Source: Pokkaliibacter sp. MBI-7
GTDB taxonomy: Bacteria; Pseudomonadota; Gammaproteobacteria; Pseudomonadales; Balneatricaceae
Length of the DNA stretch: 64,000 nucleotides
Reading direction: 5' to 3'
NCBI RefSeq assembly: GCF_029846635.1
Contig: NZ_JARVTG010000002.1
Location: 909,501 to 973,500, forward strand
The number at the start of each line of letters is the position of its first letter. Position 1 is the stretch's first letter. The notes under the pieces are model-generated. The model was not told where the DNA came from, searched no databases, and saw nothing but the letters and a program-made list of their open reading frames with translations. The position numbers and the translations under genes were made by a program. Of the stretch, positions 1 to 9,137 are shown one piece after another.

Positions 1-1198
1 CGCCTGCACGGGTGGTGATGCCGATCTGGCGGCGGGTTTTCTCAAGGCCGATAGGCAGGGTGGCAAACGCGCTGTTGCTCAGCTCCCCCCCCAGCTGCTG
101 CAGGGAAATAGCAGTGATACAGTCGGTTTGCAGCAGCATCGAGCGTAATATGGCCAGATCGCCGGTTTCGATGGAGGGCTGTGGTGGGCGCAGGCCAATA
201 TCACGAAAACTGATCTCCAGCCCCTGCCGTGAGGGCGAGTCCTGCCGGGACAGAATCCAGGGCATGTCACGCAGATCAGCCAGCGTCAGAGACGTGCGCT
301 GCAGCAGAGGATGGCCCTGCCTTACCACCACACTGACCTCATCAATAAACAGCGGCTCAGCCGCCAGCTCTTTGTCTGCCGGGCGCAGAGCACCGAAGAT
401 GAAATCAATCTCGCCACTGCGCAGCCCCGCCGCCAGTGATTCGTAAGGGCTTTCCACCGTTTTGATACGAATACCGGGATGCTGGCTGACGATCTTCGCC
501 AGCGCCGTCGGCAGAATATGCGTCCTGCCAAGTGGCAAGGCACCAATGGTCACCTCACCCGTCAGCATGCCATGCATCGCCGACAGATCAGACGGAATAT
601 GCCGTAACTCGGCGAGTATACGCTTGGCACGAAATACCAGCCGTGCGCCCCGGTCAGTGGTAATCAGGCCCTGGGCCATGCGCTGAAATAACGGTTGCCC
701 CACGGCTTCCTCGAAGCGCGACAGAAACATGCTCACTCCGGACTGCGACATGCCAAAGTGACGCGCCACACTGCTGATCTGTCTGACCCTTGCCAGCCAC
801 ACCAGTAACATCAACTTGCGGCCATTGAGCAGCAACGTGGTCAGATGCTGACGCTCGCTGTGCCTGCCGCTGGCACCCAGCATTTCATCCAGTGCCTGAT
901 CCACCTCTTCCTGAATCCTGCGGGTACGGATCAGCACACTCTCCCCCATGCGATTAAGCAGCATGCCTCGCGCGTGGCGGTCGAACAGACTGCACCCGAC
1001 ACGCTGCTCCAGCTCCTGAATACTGCGGTTAACCGCTGAGGTCGCCCGATAGAGGCTATCGGCTGCACGGGCAATGCTGCCCTGCTCTGCCACCACGGCA
1101 AAGGTGCGCAGGTATTGCAGACTTTCTTCAATCAGCTGCAGCTCGTCGTCACTGAAACGACTCTGCTCGCCGCGACTGGCAGGTAGGTTCGGCTGCAA
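1..1198 (-). CDS. LysR-family regulator with two N-terminal HTH units (3' end cut by window)
   Basis: Reading the minus strand from a TTG at 1198 gives about 399 uninterrupted residues running off the left edge. The TTG is preceded by GAGGAG at about 8 nt; an in-frame GTG at 1207 is too close to that site. Residues about 28-90 form a LysR-type winged HTH (AADSLYRATSAVNRSIQELE, then LFDR). Residues about 125-190 form a second one (VARHFGMSQSGVSMFLSRFE, then LFQR). From about 200 on it looks like a substrate-binding effector domain (GEVTIGALPLGR, GEIDFIFGALRP). It diverges from the gallate genes, so it is the likely gallate-responsive regulator (GalR-like role); that role is inferred from position. 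The double HTH is unusual among LysR proteins. Confidence 0.85.
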   Translation of the reverse strand, partial: MQPNLPASRGEQSRFSDDELQLIEESLQYLRTFAVVAEQGSIARAADSLYRATSAVNRSIQELEQRVGCSLFDRHARGMLLNRMGESVLIRTRRIQEEVDQALDEMLGASGRHSERQHLTTLLLNGRKLMLLVWLARVRQISSVARHFGMSQSGVSMFLSRFEEAVGQPLFQRMAQGLITTDRGARLVFRAKRILAELRHIPSDLSAMHGMLTGEVTIGALPLGRTHILPTALAKIVSQHPGIRIKTVESPYESLAAGLRSGEIDFIFGALRPADKELAAEPLFIDEVSVVVRQGHPLLQRTSLTLADLRDMPWILSRQDSPSRQGLEISFRDIGLRPPQPSIETGDLAILRSMLLQTDCITAISLQQLGGELSNSAFATLPIGLEKTRRQIGITTRAG

Positions 1199-1221
1199 GA
1201 GTGTCACTCCTCATCTGACAG

Positions 1222-1249
1222 GTTATGGGTGATAACTGATCCTGATCAG
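1222..1249. promoter_or_regulatory. LysR-type operator candidate
   Basis: Just upstream of the regulator start lies GTTAT-N5-ATAAC (1222-1236), which fits the T-N11-A LysR box. It runs directly into a second dyad, CTGATC-CT-GATCAG (1236-1249). The position between divergent regulator and catabolic operon suggests shared control. No -10/-35 pair was assigned with confidence. Confidence 0.5.
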
Positions 1250-1429
1250 AACACTGGCTGAAAATGGGGGCTATAGAGCGTAAAGCAAATTTACCAACAT
1301 CACAAAATTAGACTGCTCGATCACAGAGTGGCAATGCGGGCCTTGGCAAGCGTCGCTAAAGTAACACCATGAGCCAGAGCCATTAAAAACAACCAAGAAC
1401 AACAACACTTTTTGTTCGAGATGCCCGTT

Positions 1430-2530
1430 ATGGACTGCAAAGAATCAACACCCGCCTATCCCGGACTGCAAGCGATCCCTTGCGTCTGGATGCGTGGCGG
1501 CACTTCCAAGGCTGCGTTTTTCCATGCCAGTGATCTGCCCGCTGACGCCGCTGCACGTGATGCCCTCATCCTGTCACTGATGGGACACGGCGAGCCGCGC
1601 CAGATCGACGGTATTGGCGGCGGTACTCCGCTGACCACCAAGGTGGCCATCGTTTCCCCTTCCAGCCGTCCCGACTGCGATGTCGAGTATCTGTTTGGTC
1701 AGGTCGTTGCCGGTCAGTCGCGCGTCGACTATGCACCCACCTGCGGCAATATTCTGGCGGCGGTCGGCCCGTTTGCGCTGGAGGAAGGGCTGGTCGCCGC
1801 CAAGGACGACATCACCGTTGTCAGCATCTATATGGTCAACACCAAAAGCCGCTGTGATGCGGTTATCCAGACCCCTGATCGTCAGGTCGCCTACCACGGC
1901 AGCACCGCCATCAGCGGTGTGCCGGGTACAGCATCCCCTATCGAGCTGCACTTCTTCGATACCATCGGCTCCTCCTGTGGCGCTCTGTACCCCACAGGTC
2001 AGGCCAAAGACGAATTCGACGGCGTGGCCGTCACCTGCATCGACAACGGCATGCCCGTGGTGCTGATGCAGGCCGCTGACCTCGGCATCAGTGGCTATGA
2101 GACACCTGCGGAACTGAACGCCAATACTGAGCTGAAGGCCCGTATCGAAAGCATCCGCCTGCAGGCAGGTGCTGCCATGGGGCTGGGTGATGTCAGCAGT
2201 AAAGTGGTGCCGAAGATGTCGCTGATTGCTCCGGCACAGGAAGGCGGCGCGGTGATGACCCGCACCTTTATTCCCCATACCTGCCATGAAGCCATCGGCG
2301 TGCTGGGTGCCGCCTCGGTGGCTTCGGCACTGATCGACCCTCGTGCGGCAGGCGGTGATACCTACCACGCAGTAGCAGGTATCAACGACCTTTCGGTGGA
2401 GCACCCCACAGGTGAGTTCACTGTACGGCTGACGCTGGCGGAAGATCGCCTCAGCATTCAGTCTGTCGCCCTGCTACGTACCGCCCGCCCGCTGATGCGC
2501 GGCGTTGCCCTGACCCCGAACAATAAATAA
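1430..2530 (+). CDS. galD: 4-oxalomesaconate tautomerase (PrpF-like, GalD/LigU type)
   Basis: A 366-residue PrpF-family protein (diaminopimelate-epimerase-like fold). The N-terminus IPCVWMRGGTSKAAFF and the glycine-rich IDGIGGGTPLTTK are family hallmarks, and APTCGNI and TCIDNGMPV carry the two cysteines typical of the active-site halves. In gallate breakdown this enzyme isomerises the ring-cleavage product, 4-oxalomesaconate, between keto and enol forms before hydration. ATG 1430 is chosen because a weak GAG lies 9 nt upstream; ATG 1421 and TTG 1412 are also in frame. It is the first gene of the cluster, 10 nt ahead of the dioxygenase. The specific function rests mainly on context, since PrpF relatives also act on other dicarboxylates. 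Confidence 0.85.
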   Translation: MDCKESTPAYPGLQAIPCVWMRGGTSKAAFFHASDLPADAAARDALILSLMGHGEPRQIDGIGGGTPLTTKVAIVSPSSRPDCDVEYLFGQVVAGQSRVDYAPTCGNILAAVGPFALEEGLVAAKDDITVVSIYMVNTKSRCDAVIQTPDRQVAYHGSTAISGVPGTASPIELHFFDTIGSSCGALYPTGQAKDEFDGVAVTCIDNGMPVVLMQAADLGISGYETPAELNANTELKARIESIRLQAGAAMGLGDVSSKVVPKMSLIAPAQEGGAVMTRTFIPHTCHEAIGVLGAASVASALIDPRAAGGDTYHAVAGINDLSVEHPTGEFTVRLTLAEDRLSIQSVALLRTARPLMRGVALTPNNK

Positions 2531-2540
2531 GGAGAATCCT

Positions 2541-3824
2541 ATGGCCCGTATTATCGGTGGGATTGCCTGCTCTCACACTCCGACCATCGGCTTTGCAGTC
2601 GACACCAACAAACAGAGCGATGCCGTCTGGGCACCGATCTTCGAACAGTTCGCACCGATCAAGCAGTGGATTAAGGACAACCAGCCTGACGTCCTGCTGT
2701 ACATCATGAATGACCACGTGACCTCGTTCTTCTTCGATCACTACTCCGCCTTCTGTCTGGGCATTGACGATCACTACGACGTGGCGGATGAAGGCGGCGG
2801 TCAGCGTGACCTGCCTTCACTGAAAGGCCATCCTGAACTGGCCAGCCATATCGGTGCCTCACTGATGGCAGACGAATTCGACATGTCGTTCTTTCAGGAC
2901 AAGCCACTCGATCACGGTTGTTTCTCACCGCTGTCGATGATGTGTGACTTCAAGCCTGACTGGCCCGTACCGCTTATCCCGCTGGTCGTGGGCGTACTGC
3001 AGTTCCCTGTTCCGACTGCCCGTCGCTGCTATCGCATGGGTCAGGCGCTGCGTCGCGCCATTGAAAGCTATCCGGAAGATCTGAAGGTAGGCATCGTCGC
3101 CACCGGCGGCCTGTCGCACCAGGTTCACGGTGCCCGTTGCGGCTTCAACAACCCGGAGTGGGACCGTCAGTTCGTTGAGCGTTTCGTCAACGACCCTGAA
3201 GGCCTGACCCGCATGACCATCGCCGAGTACGCGGAGCTGGGCGGTGTGGAAGGTGCTGAAATCATCATGTGGCTGATCATGCGCGGCGCGCTGTCGCAGC
3301 AGGTCAACAAGGTGCACGACTCCTTCTATCTGCCCTCGATGACCAACATCTGCACCCTGATTCTGGAAAATCAGGCGTCACCGATGTCTGAACGTGAAGC
3401 CGAAGAGCACCGGGCACATATGAATCATCAGCTGGCAGGCGCAGAAAACCTGCCCGGCACGCACCCCTTCACCCATGCCCGCAGCCGTAAAGGCTACCGC
3501 ATCAACAAATTCCTGCACTCACTGATCAAGCCTGAAGTGCGTGAAGCCTTCCTGGCCGATGAGCAGGGCACCATGGAGCGTGCGGGTCTGAGCGGCGAAG
3601 AAGTGGAGATGGTACTGACCCGCAACTGGGATGCGCTGATTCGCTACGGCGCCATCTTCTTCATGCTGGAAAAGCTCGGTGCCGTGGTCGGTGTGTCCAA
3701 CCTGCACATCTACGCCGCCATGCGTGGTGAAAGCCTGGAGCGGCTGATGGCCACCCGCAATGCACAGGCCCTCTACTCCGTCGCAGGCAAGGATAAGGGC
3801 AAGACCAGCTGGGACAAGAACTAG
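2541..3824 (+). CDS. galA: Gallate dioxygenase (LigB-LigA fusion)
   Basis: A 427-residue single-chain extradiol dioxygenase. The N-terminal LigB-type catalytic domain (about 1-280) shows metal-ligand candidates His12 (IACSHTPTIGF) and His59 (MNDHVTSFFF) and an acidic ligand in GGVEGAEIIMW (around 237-240). The C-terminal part (about 320-415) resembles LigA, the small subunit of protocatechuate 4,5-dioxygenase. Length and fusion match GalA/DesB gallate dioxygenases, which open gallate to 4-oxalomesaconate. The start has AAGGAGAATCCT upstream. It follows galD directly. A protocatechuate or 3-O-methylgallate preference is possible, but the absence of CHMS dehydrogenase or lactonase genes nearby favours gallate. 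Confidence 0.92.
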   Translation: MARIIGGIACSHTPTIGFAVDTNKQSDAVWAPIFEQFAPIKQWIKDNQPDVLLYIMNDHVTSFFFDHYSAFCLGIDDHYDVADEGGGQRDLPSLKGHPELASHIGASLMADEFDMSFFQDKPLDHGCFSPLSMMCDFKPDWPVPLIPLVVGVLQFPVPTARRCYRMGQALRRAIESYPEDLKVGIVATGGLSHQVHGARCGFNNPEWDRQFVERFVNDPEGLTRMTIAEYAELGGVEGAEIIMWLIMRGALSQQVNKVHDSFYLPSMTNICTLILENQASPMSEREAEEHRAHMNHQLAGAENLPGTHPFTHARSRKGYRINKFLHSLIKPEVREAFLADEQGTMERAGLSGEEVEMVLTRNWDALIRYGAIFFMLEKLGAVVGVSNLHIYAAMRGESLERLMATRNAQALYSVAGKDKGKTSWDKN

Positions 3825-3875
3825 CTACGTGTGACAAGCACTAGCCACCTGTGAACTAGCAGGTGCTCACAGATT

Positions 3876-3915
3876 CTCACCGGTTAGTACTGGGACAAGC
3901 GTACTGACTGGTGAG
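3876..3915 (+). promoter_or_regulatory. Long hairpin in the galA-ligJ spacer
   Basis: The 210-bp spacer after the dioxygenase contains a 15-bp stem (arms 3876-3890 and 3901-3915, two G-U pairs, 10-nt loop) with no T-run. The right arm end GTGAG (3911-3915) could pair instead with CTCAC at 3925-3929, so two folds exclude each other. It may stabilise or attenuate the mRNA between the two halves of the operon. The function is unknown. Confidence 0.4.
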
Positions 3916-4034
3916 CAGGGGCCTCTCACTGCACCTGGACGGCAGTGCGGAGTCCCCACCCAAGAACAAATAACAAACAACAGTACAGTCGGCGCCAACG
4001 GCAACCTTGACGCCCAAGCATACGGGACAGAGTC

Positions 4035-5060
4035 ATGATTATTGATTGTCATGGTCACTACACCACGGCTCCAGCGCAGCTGGAATCCTGGCGTAATAAA
4101 CAGATCGCAGGTCTGAAAGACCCTTCGCAGTCACCCAAGGTGTCCGAGCTGATCATCAGCGATGACGATATCCGCGAAAGTATCGAGACCAACCAGCTCA
4201 GGCAGATGCTGGAGCGTGGCTCCGATCTGACCATTTTCTCGCCGCGTGCCAGCTACATGGCTCACCACATCGGTGACTTCAATACCAGCTCCACCTGGGC
4301 CAGCGTCTGCAACGAGCTGTGCTATCGCGTCAGCCAGCTGTTCCCCCAGTATTTCGTGGGCGCGGCGATGCTGCCGCAGTCTCCCGGCGTGGCCATTGAA
4401 ACCTGCCTGCCCGAGCTTGAGCGTTGCGTGAAGGAGTACGGCTTTGTTGGCGTGAACGTCAACCCGGATCCGTCCGGTGGTCACTGGACCTCCCCGCCCC
4501 TGTCCGATCCTTACTGGTTCCCGCTGTGGGAAAAGATGGTCGAGCTGGACATTCCCGCTATGGTGCACGTCAGCACCAGCTGCAATGCCTGCTTCCACAC
4601 CACCGGCGCACATTACCTGAACGCTGACACCACGGCCTTTATGCAGTGCCTGACCTCCGATCTGTTTGAGCGCTTCCCCGGCCTGCGTTTTGTCATTCCC
4701 CATGGCGGTGGCGCAGTGCCCTATCACTGGGGACGCTTCCGTGGTCTGGCGCAGGCCATGGGTCAGGACGAGCCGAAGAATACCGTGCTCAACAACATCT
4801 TCTTCGACACCTGCGTCTACCATCAGCCCGGCATCGACCTGCTGACCGACGTCATTCCGGTGAAGAACGTGCTGTTCGCCTCGGAAATGATCGGTGCCGT
4901 GCGTGGCATCGACCCGGATACCGGCTTCCACTTCGACGACACCCGTCGCTATATCGACAACGCTGCCCTGTCCGATGCAGAACGCAAGATGATTTATGAA
5001 GGCAACGCCCGTCGCGTGTACCCACGCCTGGACGCGCTGCTCAAGCAACGCGGTCTGTAA
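4035..5060 (+). CDS. ligJ: 4-oxalomesaconate hydratase, LigJ type
   Basis: A 341-residue amidohydrolase-2 family protein. The metal-binding start MIIDCHGHYTT (His6, His8), later His residues in AMVHVSTSCNACFHTTGAH and RFVIPHGGGAVPYHWGRFRG, and a C-terminal FASEMIGAVRGIDP segment match LigJ-type hydratases. The enzyme adds water to 4-oxalomesaconate to give 4-carboxy-4-hydroxy-2-oxoadipate. Pseudomonas putida uses a non-homologous hydratase (GalB) here, so this operon carries the sphingomonad-style solution. It sits 34 nt before the aldolase gene and is probably translated from the same transcript. Confidence 0.9.
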   Translation: MIIDCHGHYTTAPAQLESWRNKQIAGLKDPSQSPKVSELIISDDDIRESIETNQLRQMLERGSDLTIFSPRASYMAHHIGDFNTSSTWASVCNELCYRVSQLFPQYFVGAAMLPQSPGVAIETCLPELERCVKEYGFVGVNVNPDPSGGHWTSPPLSDPYWFPLWEKMVELDIPAMVHVSTSCNACFHTTGAHYLNADTTAFMQCLTSDLFERFPGLRFVIPHGGGAVPYHWGRFRGLAQAMGQDEPKNTVLNNIFFDTCVYHQPGIDLLTDVIPVKNVLFASEMIGAVRGIDPDTGFHFDDTRRYIDNAALSDAERKMIYEGNARRVYPRLDALLKQRGL

Positions 5061-5093
5061 CTGTCGCTGCCACCCGTTTAGCGGAGAAAAGCT

Positions 5094-5786
5094 ATGAACC
5101 ATATCCATCAACTTGGCATCGTCAAACGCAACATCCAGCGCACGTCCAAAGAGCTGGTGGCCGAAATCGGCAAGTTTGGTGTGGCGACACTGCACGAAGC
5201 CATGGGTCGTCTGGGCCTGATGAAGCCTTACCTGCGGCCGATTTTCCCCGGTGCACGTATCTGCGGTACTGCTGTCACCGTGCTGGCACAGCCCGGTGAT
5301 AACTGGATGCTGCACGTTGCTGCCGAGCAGCTGCAGGACGGTGATGTGGCCGTGGTGGGATGCACCACCGAGAACGATGACGGCATGTTCGGCGACCTGC
5401 TCGCTACCTCTTTCAAGGCCCGCGGCGCACGCGGCCTGATTACCGACGCCGGCGTTCGCGATGTAGCCACCCTGACTGAAATGAACTTCCCGGTGTTCAG
5501 CCGTGCCATTCATGCCCGCGGTGCCGCCAAAGCCGTACTCGGTTCAGTCAACGTACCGGTGATCTGCGCCGGTCAGCTGGTGACACCCGGTGATGTGGTG
5601 GTTGCCGATGACGATGGCGTACTGGTGATCCCGCGTGAGCTGGCTGAAGAAGTGCTGGCTGCGGCAGCCAAACGTGAAGCCAATGAGGAAGCCAAGCGCC
5701 TGCGCTTTGCCGCCGGTGAACTGGGCCTCGACATCTACAACATGCGTGAACCCCTGGCCAGGCTGGGTTTGAAGTATATCGACTGA
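5094..5786 (+). CDS. galC: 4-carboxy-4-hydroxy-2-oxoadipate aldolase (RraA-like fold)
   Basis: A 230-residue RraA-superfamily class II aldolase. The segment GDLLATSFKARGARGLITDAGVRD contains the Gly-Asp-Leu and Arg-Asp positions that line the metal/pyruvate site in this family, and NVPVICAGQLVTPGDVVVADDDG is the usual second signature. It cleaves the hydrated intermediate to pyruvate and oxaloacetate, ending the gallate meta-cleavage pathway. A clear GGAGAAAAGCT precedes ATG 5094. The same enzyme is named LigK in sphingomonads and ProA in protocatechuate operons. Confidence 0.92.
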   Translation: MNHIHQLGIVKRNIQRTSKELVAEIGKFGVATLHEAMGRLGLMKPYLRPIFPGARICGTAVTVLAQPGDNWMLHVAAEQLQDGDVAVVGCTTENDDGMFGDLLATSFKARGARGLITDAGVRDVATLTEMNFPVFSRAIHARGAAKAVLGSVNVPVICAGQLVTPGDVVVADDDGVLVIPRELAEEVLAAAAKREANEEAKRLRFAAGELGLDIYNMREPLARLGLKYID

Positions 5787-5987
5787 CCCTGACCGGGTGA
5801 TGTTGCCCGCTTCAGTCCATCTGGAGAGGAACATGTCTCCAGCGCCAGTGATGAAGCAGGCAAGCGTCGACAGAAACCCAGCATGGCTTTAACAGGCCTG
5901 ATTCGGCGTGCCCGGTCAGGCCAGGCACTAAACCAACCAAGATCAGCAATTGCTCCACCGAAAAAAACAATGAGGAAAGGTGATCCT

Positions 5988-7001
5988 ATGAACAAGAAAC
6001 GCCTGATTGCTTCTGCCGTACTGATGGCTTCCGCCTGCCTGTCCACCATGGCATCAGCGACCACCGTACTGCGTTTTGCCCACCACTGGCCTGCCACCGC
6101 CGCCGCACAGAAAGATCTGTTCGAAAAATGGGCCGAAGCCGTTGAGAAAGAATCCAACGGCGAGCTGAAAGTGCAGCTGTTCCCTTCACAGACGCTGACC
6201 AAGGCTGACTCGGCCTATCAGGGCACCGTCAACGGTATCAGTGATATTTCTGCCGTAGTGCAGGGCTACACTGCAGGTCGCTTCCCCCTGACCCAGGTGG
6301 TGGAATTGCCCGGTGTGTCCCTCAGCGCCACCCAGGGCAGCTGTATCGAGCAGGGCCTGTATGACGCTGGCCTGATCGCCGATGAGTATCGTGACTCTCA
6401 TGTACTGTTCATGTTCACCACTGGCCCCGGCTACATCCACACCATCGACAAGGCTATCCAGAACCCCGAAGACCTGAAAGGTCTGCGTATCCGTCGCCCC
6501 ACCGCGGTGGTCGGTAAACTGCTGGAAGAGCTGGGCGCCCAGCCCATCGGTATGCCTGCACCGGAAATCTACACCTCCATGCAGCGTGGCCTGCTGGATG
6601 GCGTGAGCCTGCCCTGGGAAGGAATGAAAGCCTTCCGTATCAACGAGCTGTCTGATCAGCATACTGAAGTGCCCTTCTATTCTCTGGCTTTCGTCGTGAC
6701 CATGAACAAGCGCACCTATGACCGTCTGCCCGAGAACCTGAAAAAAGTCATCGATGACAATTCCGGCATGAGCTGGGCGAAGAAAGGCGGTGCGATGATG
6801 GATGCCGAAGACGCCGCTGGCCGCGCGGGTGCCCATGGCAAGTTTATTCAGGTGGCTGATCCGCTGAACGATCCTGCCTGGTCAGCACCACTGAAGAAAG
6901 CCACCAGTGATTACCTCGGTGAACTGGACAGCAAAGGCAAGAACGCCACCGCCGTCTACCAGAAAGCAATGGAACTGCAGAAGCAGTGCGCTGCTAACTA
7001 A
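5988..7001 (+). CDS. TRAP transporter solute-binding protein DctP (probable gallate or aromatic acid)
   Basis: A 337-residue periplasmic binding protein. The start at ATG 5988 is supported by GAGGAAAGGTGATCCT and by the signal peptide it creates (MNKKRLIASAVLMASACLST, cleavage after ASA). The mature protein begins TTVLRFAHHWPAT and has the DctP motif DLKGLRIRRPT, whose arginine normally binds the ligand carboxylate. It follows the aldolase by about 200 bp and precedes its two membrane partners, so it likely feeds gallate or a related phenolic acid to the pathway. Substrate is inferred from context only. Confidence 0.88.
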   Translation: MNKKRLIASAVLMASACLSTMASATTVLRFAHHWPATAAAQKDLFEKWAEAVEKESNGELKVQLFPSQTLTKADSAYQGTVNGISDISAVVQGYTAGRFPLTQVVELPGVSLSATQGSCIEQGLYDAGLIADEYRDSHVLFMFTTGPGYIHTIDKAIQNPEDLKGLRIRRPTAVVGKLLEELGAQPIGMPAPEIYTSMQRGLLDGVSLPWEGMKAFRINELSDQHTEVPFYSLAFVVTMNKRTYDRLPENLKKVIDDNSGMSWAKKGGAMMDAEDAAGRAGAHGKFIQVADPLNDPAWSAPLKKATSDYLGELDSKGKNATAVYQKAMELQKQCAAN

Positions 7002-7125
7002 GTGCTGAAAGCCGGGTGGTGACATCCTCATCACCCGACTGCATCACTGGCAGACATGACCCTTTGGCGGGCACTTCCGCCGCCCGCTTTTACCCCACGA
7101 CCCCCGTCGTATCTGGAGTGTTTCC

Positions 7126-7653
7126 ATGTCAAACCTGTTGAAGCTGTCAACAGCTCTGGCGAAGCTATGCATGTTGATCGCCGGTCTGGCCCTGATTGCC
7201 CTGCTGGGCGTCACGGTACTGGATGTGATCCTGCGTACCCTTTACAAGCTGACCAACGGCCTGTCCAGCATCAATATCAAGGGCAGCGTCGAGCTGGTTA
7301 CGTACCTGCTGTACATCTCTCTTCTTTCCGCCATGGCGGCCAGCGTTGAAAAAAGCCAGATCGTTGTGGAGTTGTTTACTCAGAGCATGTCACGCCGCGG
7401 CAAGACCGTGCTGGCGGGCGTGTATCTGTTCGGCTTTACCGTGATTGGCGTGCTGATGGCCATCGGCTCCTGGTCAGACGCAGTGGATGCGCTGGAATTC
7501 GGTGAAGTGACTCAGGATCTGGCCATCTCCAAAGGCCCCATCTACTTCGTCGCCTTCTTTATGTTTGGCGTGCTGGCGATTCGCAGCGCCATTCAGGGTC
7601 TGGAAAAGCTGATCAACCCCAGTGCTGTAGAGGAAGCTGGACATGAGTTCTGA
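7126..7653 (+). CDS. TRAP transporter small permease DctQ
   Basis: A 175-residue membrane protein with four predicted segments (about 13-35, 55-75, 95-115, 135-155) and the DctQ-like pattern GSVELVTYLLYISLLSAMAAS. It anchors the large permease in the inner membrane. Its last 11 bases overlap the start of dctM, indicating coupled translation. A CTGGAG box lies upstream of ATG 7126. Confidence 0.88.
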   Translation: MSNLLKLSTALAKLCMLIAGLALIALLGVTVLDVILRTLYKLTNGLSSINIKGSVELVTYLLYISLLSAMAASVEKSQIVVELFTQSMSRRGKTVLAGVYLFGFTVIGVLMAIGSWSDAVDALEFGEVTQDLAISKGPIYFVAFFMFGVLAIRSAIQGLEKLINPSAVEEAGHEF

Positions 7654-8929
7654 ACAAATTGGCCTGAGCTGCCTGGGTATCCTGCTGGTGGCGCTGATTG
7701 TGCGCATCCCCATCGCGCTGGCGATGCTGCTGGTCGGTTTCTTCGGTTTTGTCGGCGTCACCAACATGGATGCCGCCATCGCCATGCTGAAGTCCATCCC
7801 CACCGAGGTGATGGCCAACTACGAATTCAGCTGTATCCCCATGTTCATTTTCATGGGTGTGCTGGCCTCTCACTCCGGTATGGCCAAGCAACTGTTCATC
7901 GCTGCCCGTGACATCTTCGGTGGCTGGCGCGGTGGTATGGCACTGGCAGCAGTTAGCGCCTGCGGCGTGTTCTCTGCCATTTCCGGCTCATCCATGGCGA
8001 CCGCCAGCACCATGAGCCGCGTCGCGTTGCCGGAGATGGAAAAGGCCGGTTACAACCCCGGTCTGGCGGCCGGTGCACTGGCCGCTGGCGGCACACTGGG
8101 CATCATGATCCCTCCCAGCATTGCTCTGCTGCTGTATGCCATCATCACCGAGCAGTCGGTGGGTGACATGTTTATGGCCGGTATCATCCCCGGTCTGGCC
8201 GGTCTGGTGTTTTACATCCTCACCATTGCGGTCGTCGTCAAGGTGAAACCAGAAATGGCCGCGGGCTCAGACCCCACCACCTGGAAAGAAAAGTTTCAGG
8301 CCGTCCTGGGTCTGGTGCCCTTCGGTATCGTATTTCTGCTGATCATCGGTGGTATCTACGGCGGTATCTTTACCCCGACCGAAGCCGCTGCCGTGGGAGC
8401 CTTCATCACTCTGGTTTACGCTGTGGTGCAGGGCATGCGCAGCGAAGGTTTGATCAGCGCAGTCAAGGAAACACTGGCACTGTCTGCGGTGATCTTTTTT
8501 ATGCTGACCGGTGCTCAGGTGTTTGGCTATCTGGTGTCCGCCTCGCGCCTGTCGTTCTCCATCTTCGACTTCGTCATGAGCCTGCACATGTCATCGTTCG
8601 GTGTGATGGCCTGCATCATCCTGATGTACTTCGTACTGGGCTGCTTCATGGACTCCATCGCCATGCTGCTGCTGACCGTGCCGGTGTTCTTCCCGGTGGT
8701 GCAGAGCATGGGTATCGATCCGGTGTGGTTCGGTGTGGTGTCCGTGCTGACCGTTGAGCTGGGCTTGATTACACCGCCGGTGGGGATGAACGTCTTCGTC
8801 ATACAGGCTATGGCGCCGCATATCGCCGTCAACAAGATTTTCCGCGGTGTGACGCCCTTTATCCTGTGTGACTTTATACGGCTTGGGGCGCTGCTGGCGT
8901 TTCCCTTGATGGCAACAGCGCTGGTTTAG
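7643..8929 (+). CDS. TRAP transporter large permease DctM
   Basis: A 428-residue polytopic protein (about 11-12 segments) with DctM hallmarks: AAVSACGVFSAISGSSMATA, AAGGTLGIMIPPSIALLLYA and GLITPPVGMNVFVIQ. It is the ion-coupled translocation subunit working with the DctP and DctQ proteins upstream. It ends just before a strong terminator, so it closes the catabolic/transport operon. Confidence 0.92.
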   Translation: MSSEQIGLSCLGILLVALIVRIPIALAMLLVGFFGFVGVTNMDAAIAMLKSIPTEVMANYEFSCIPMFIFMGVLASHSGMAKQLFIAARDIFGGWRGGMALAAVSACGVFSAISGSSMATASTMSRVALPEMEKAGYNPGLAAGALAAGGTLGIMIPPSIALLLYAIITEQSVGDMFMAGIIPGLAGLVFYILTIAVVVKVKPEMAAGSDPTTWKEKFQAVLGLVPFGIVFLLIIGGIYGGIFTPTEAAAVGAFITLVYAVVQGMRSEGLISAVKETLALSAVIFFMLTGAQVFGYLVSASRLSFSIFDFVMSLHMSSFGVMACIILMYFVLGCFMDSIAMLLLTVPVFFPVVQSMGIDPVWFGVVSVLTVELGLITPPVGMNVFVIQAMAPHIAVNKIFRGVTPFILCDFIRLGALLAFPLMATALV

Positions 8930-8963
8930 TATTCGTCTCTCACTGAACACAACAGCGTTTTTC

Positions 8964-8997
8964 GGCACAAGAAGACCCGTTCTTCTTGTGCCTTTTT
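8964..8997 (+). terminator. Intrinsic terminator after the gallate/TRAP operon
   Basis: A perfect 12-bp stem (GGCACAAGAAGA and TCTTCTTGTGCC, loop CCCGT) is followed by TTTTT. It separates the transport genes from the tannase gene, which therefore probably has its own promoter in the 8998-9137 interval. Confidence 0.85.
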
Positions 8998-9137
8998 GCA
9001 TCTGGCAACGGCATGAACGCCGTCAACACTTTATCAGGAGGCCAACACACACCGTAGCCATTGGCCACCCACGCTATAGAACACCGTCATCAGGATATAA
9101 ACAGGCAAAAACTACTTATAAATCAAGAGGTAGAACA

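Noticed and set aside
1574..2404. 276-codon minus-strand open frame
   Set aside because: Antisense to the PrpF-family gene; no homology or RBS.
4131..5513. 460-codon minus-strand open frame
   Set aside because: Lies antisense to ligJ and galC, both with strong family motifs and RBSs; composition is that of a shadow frame.
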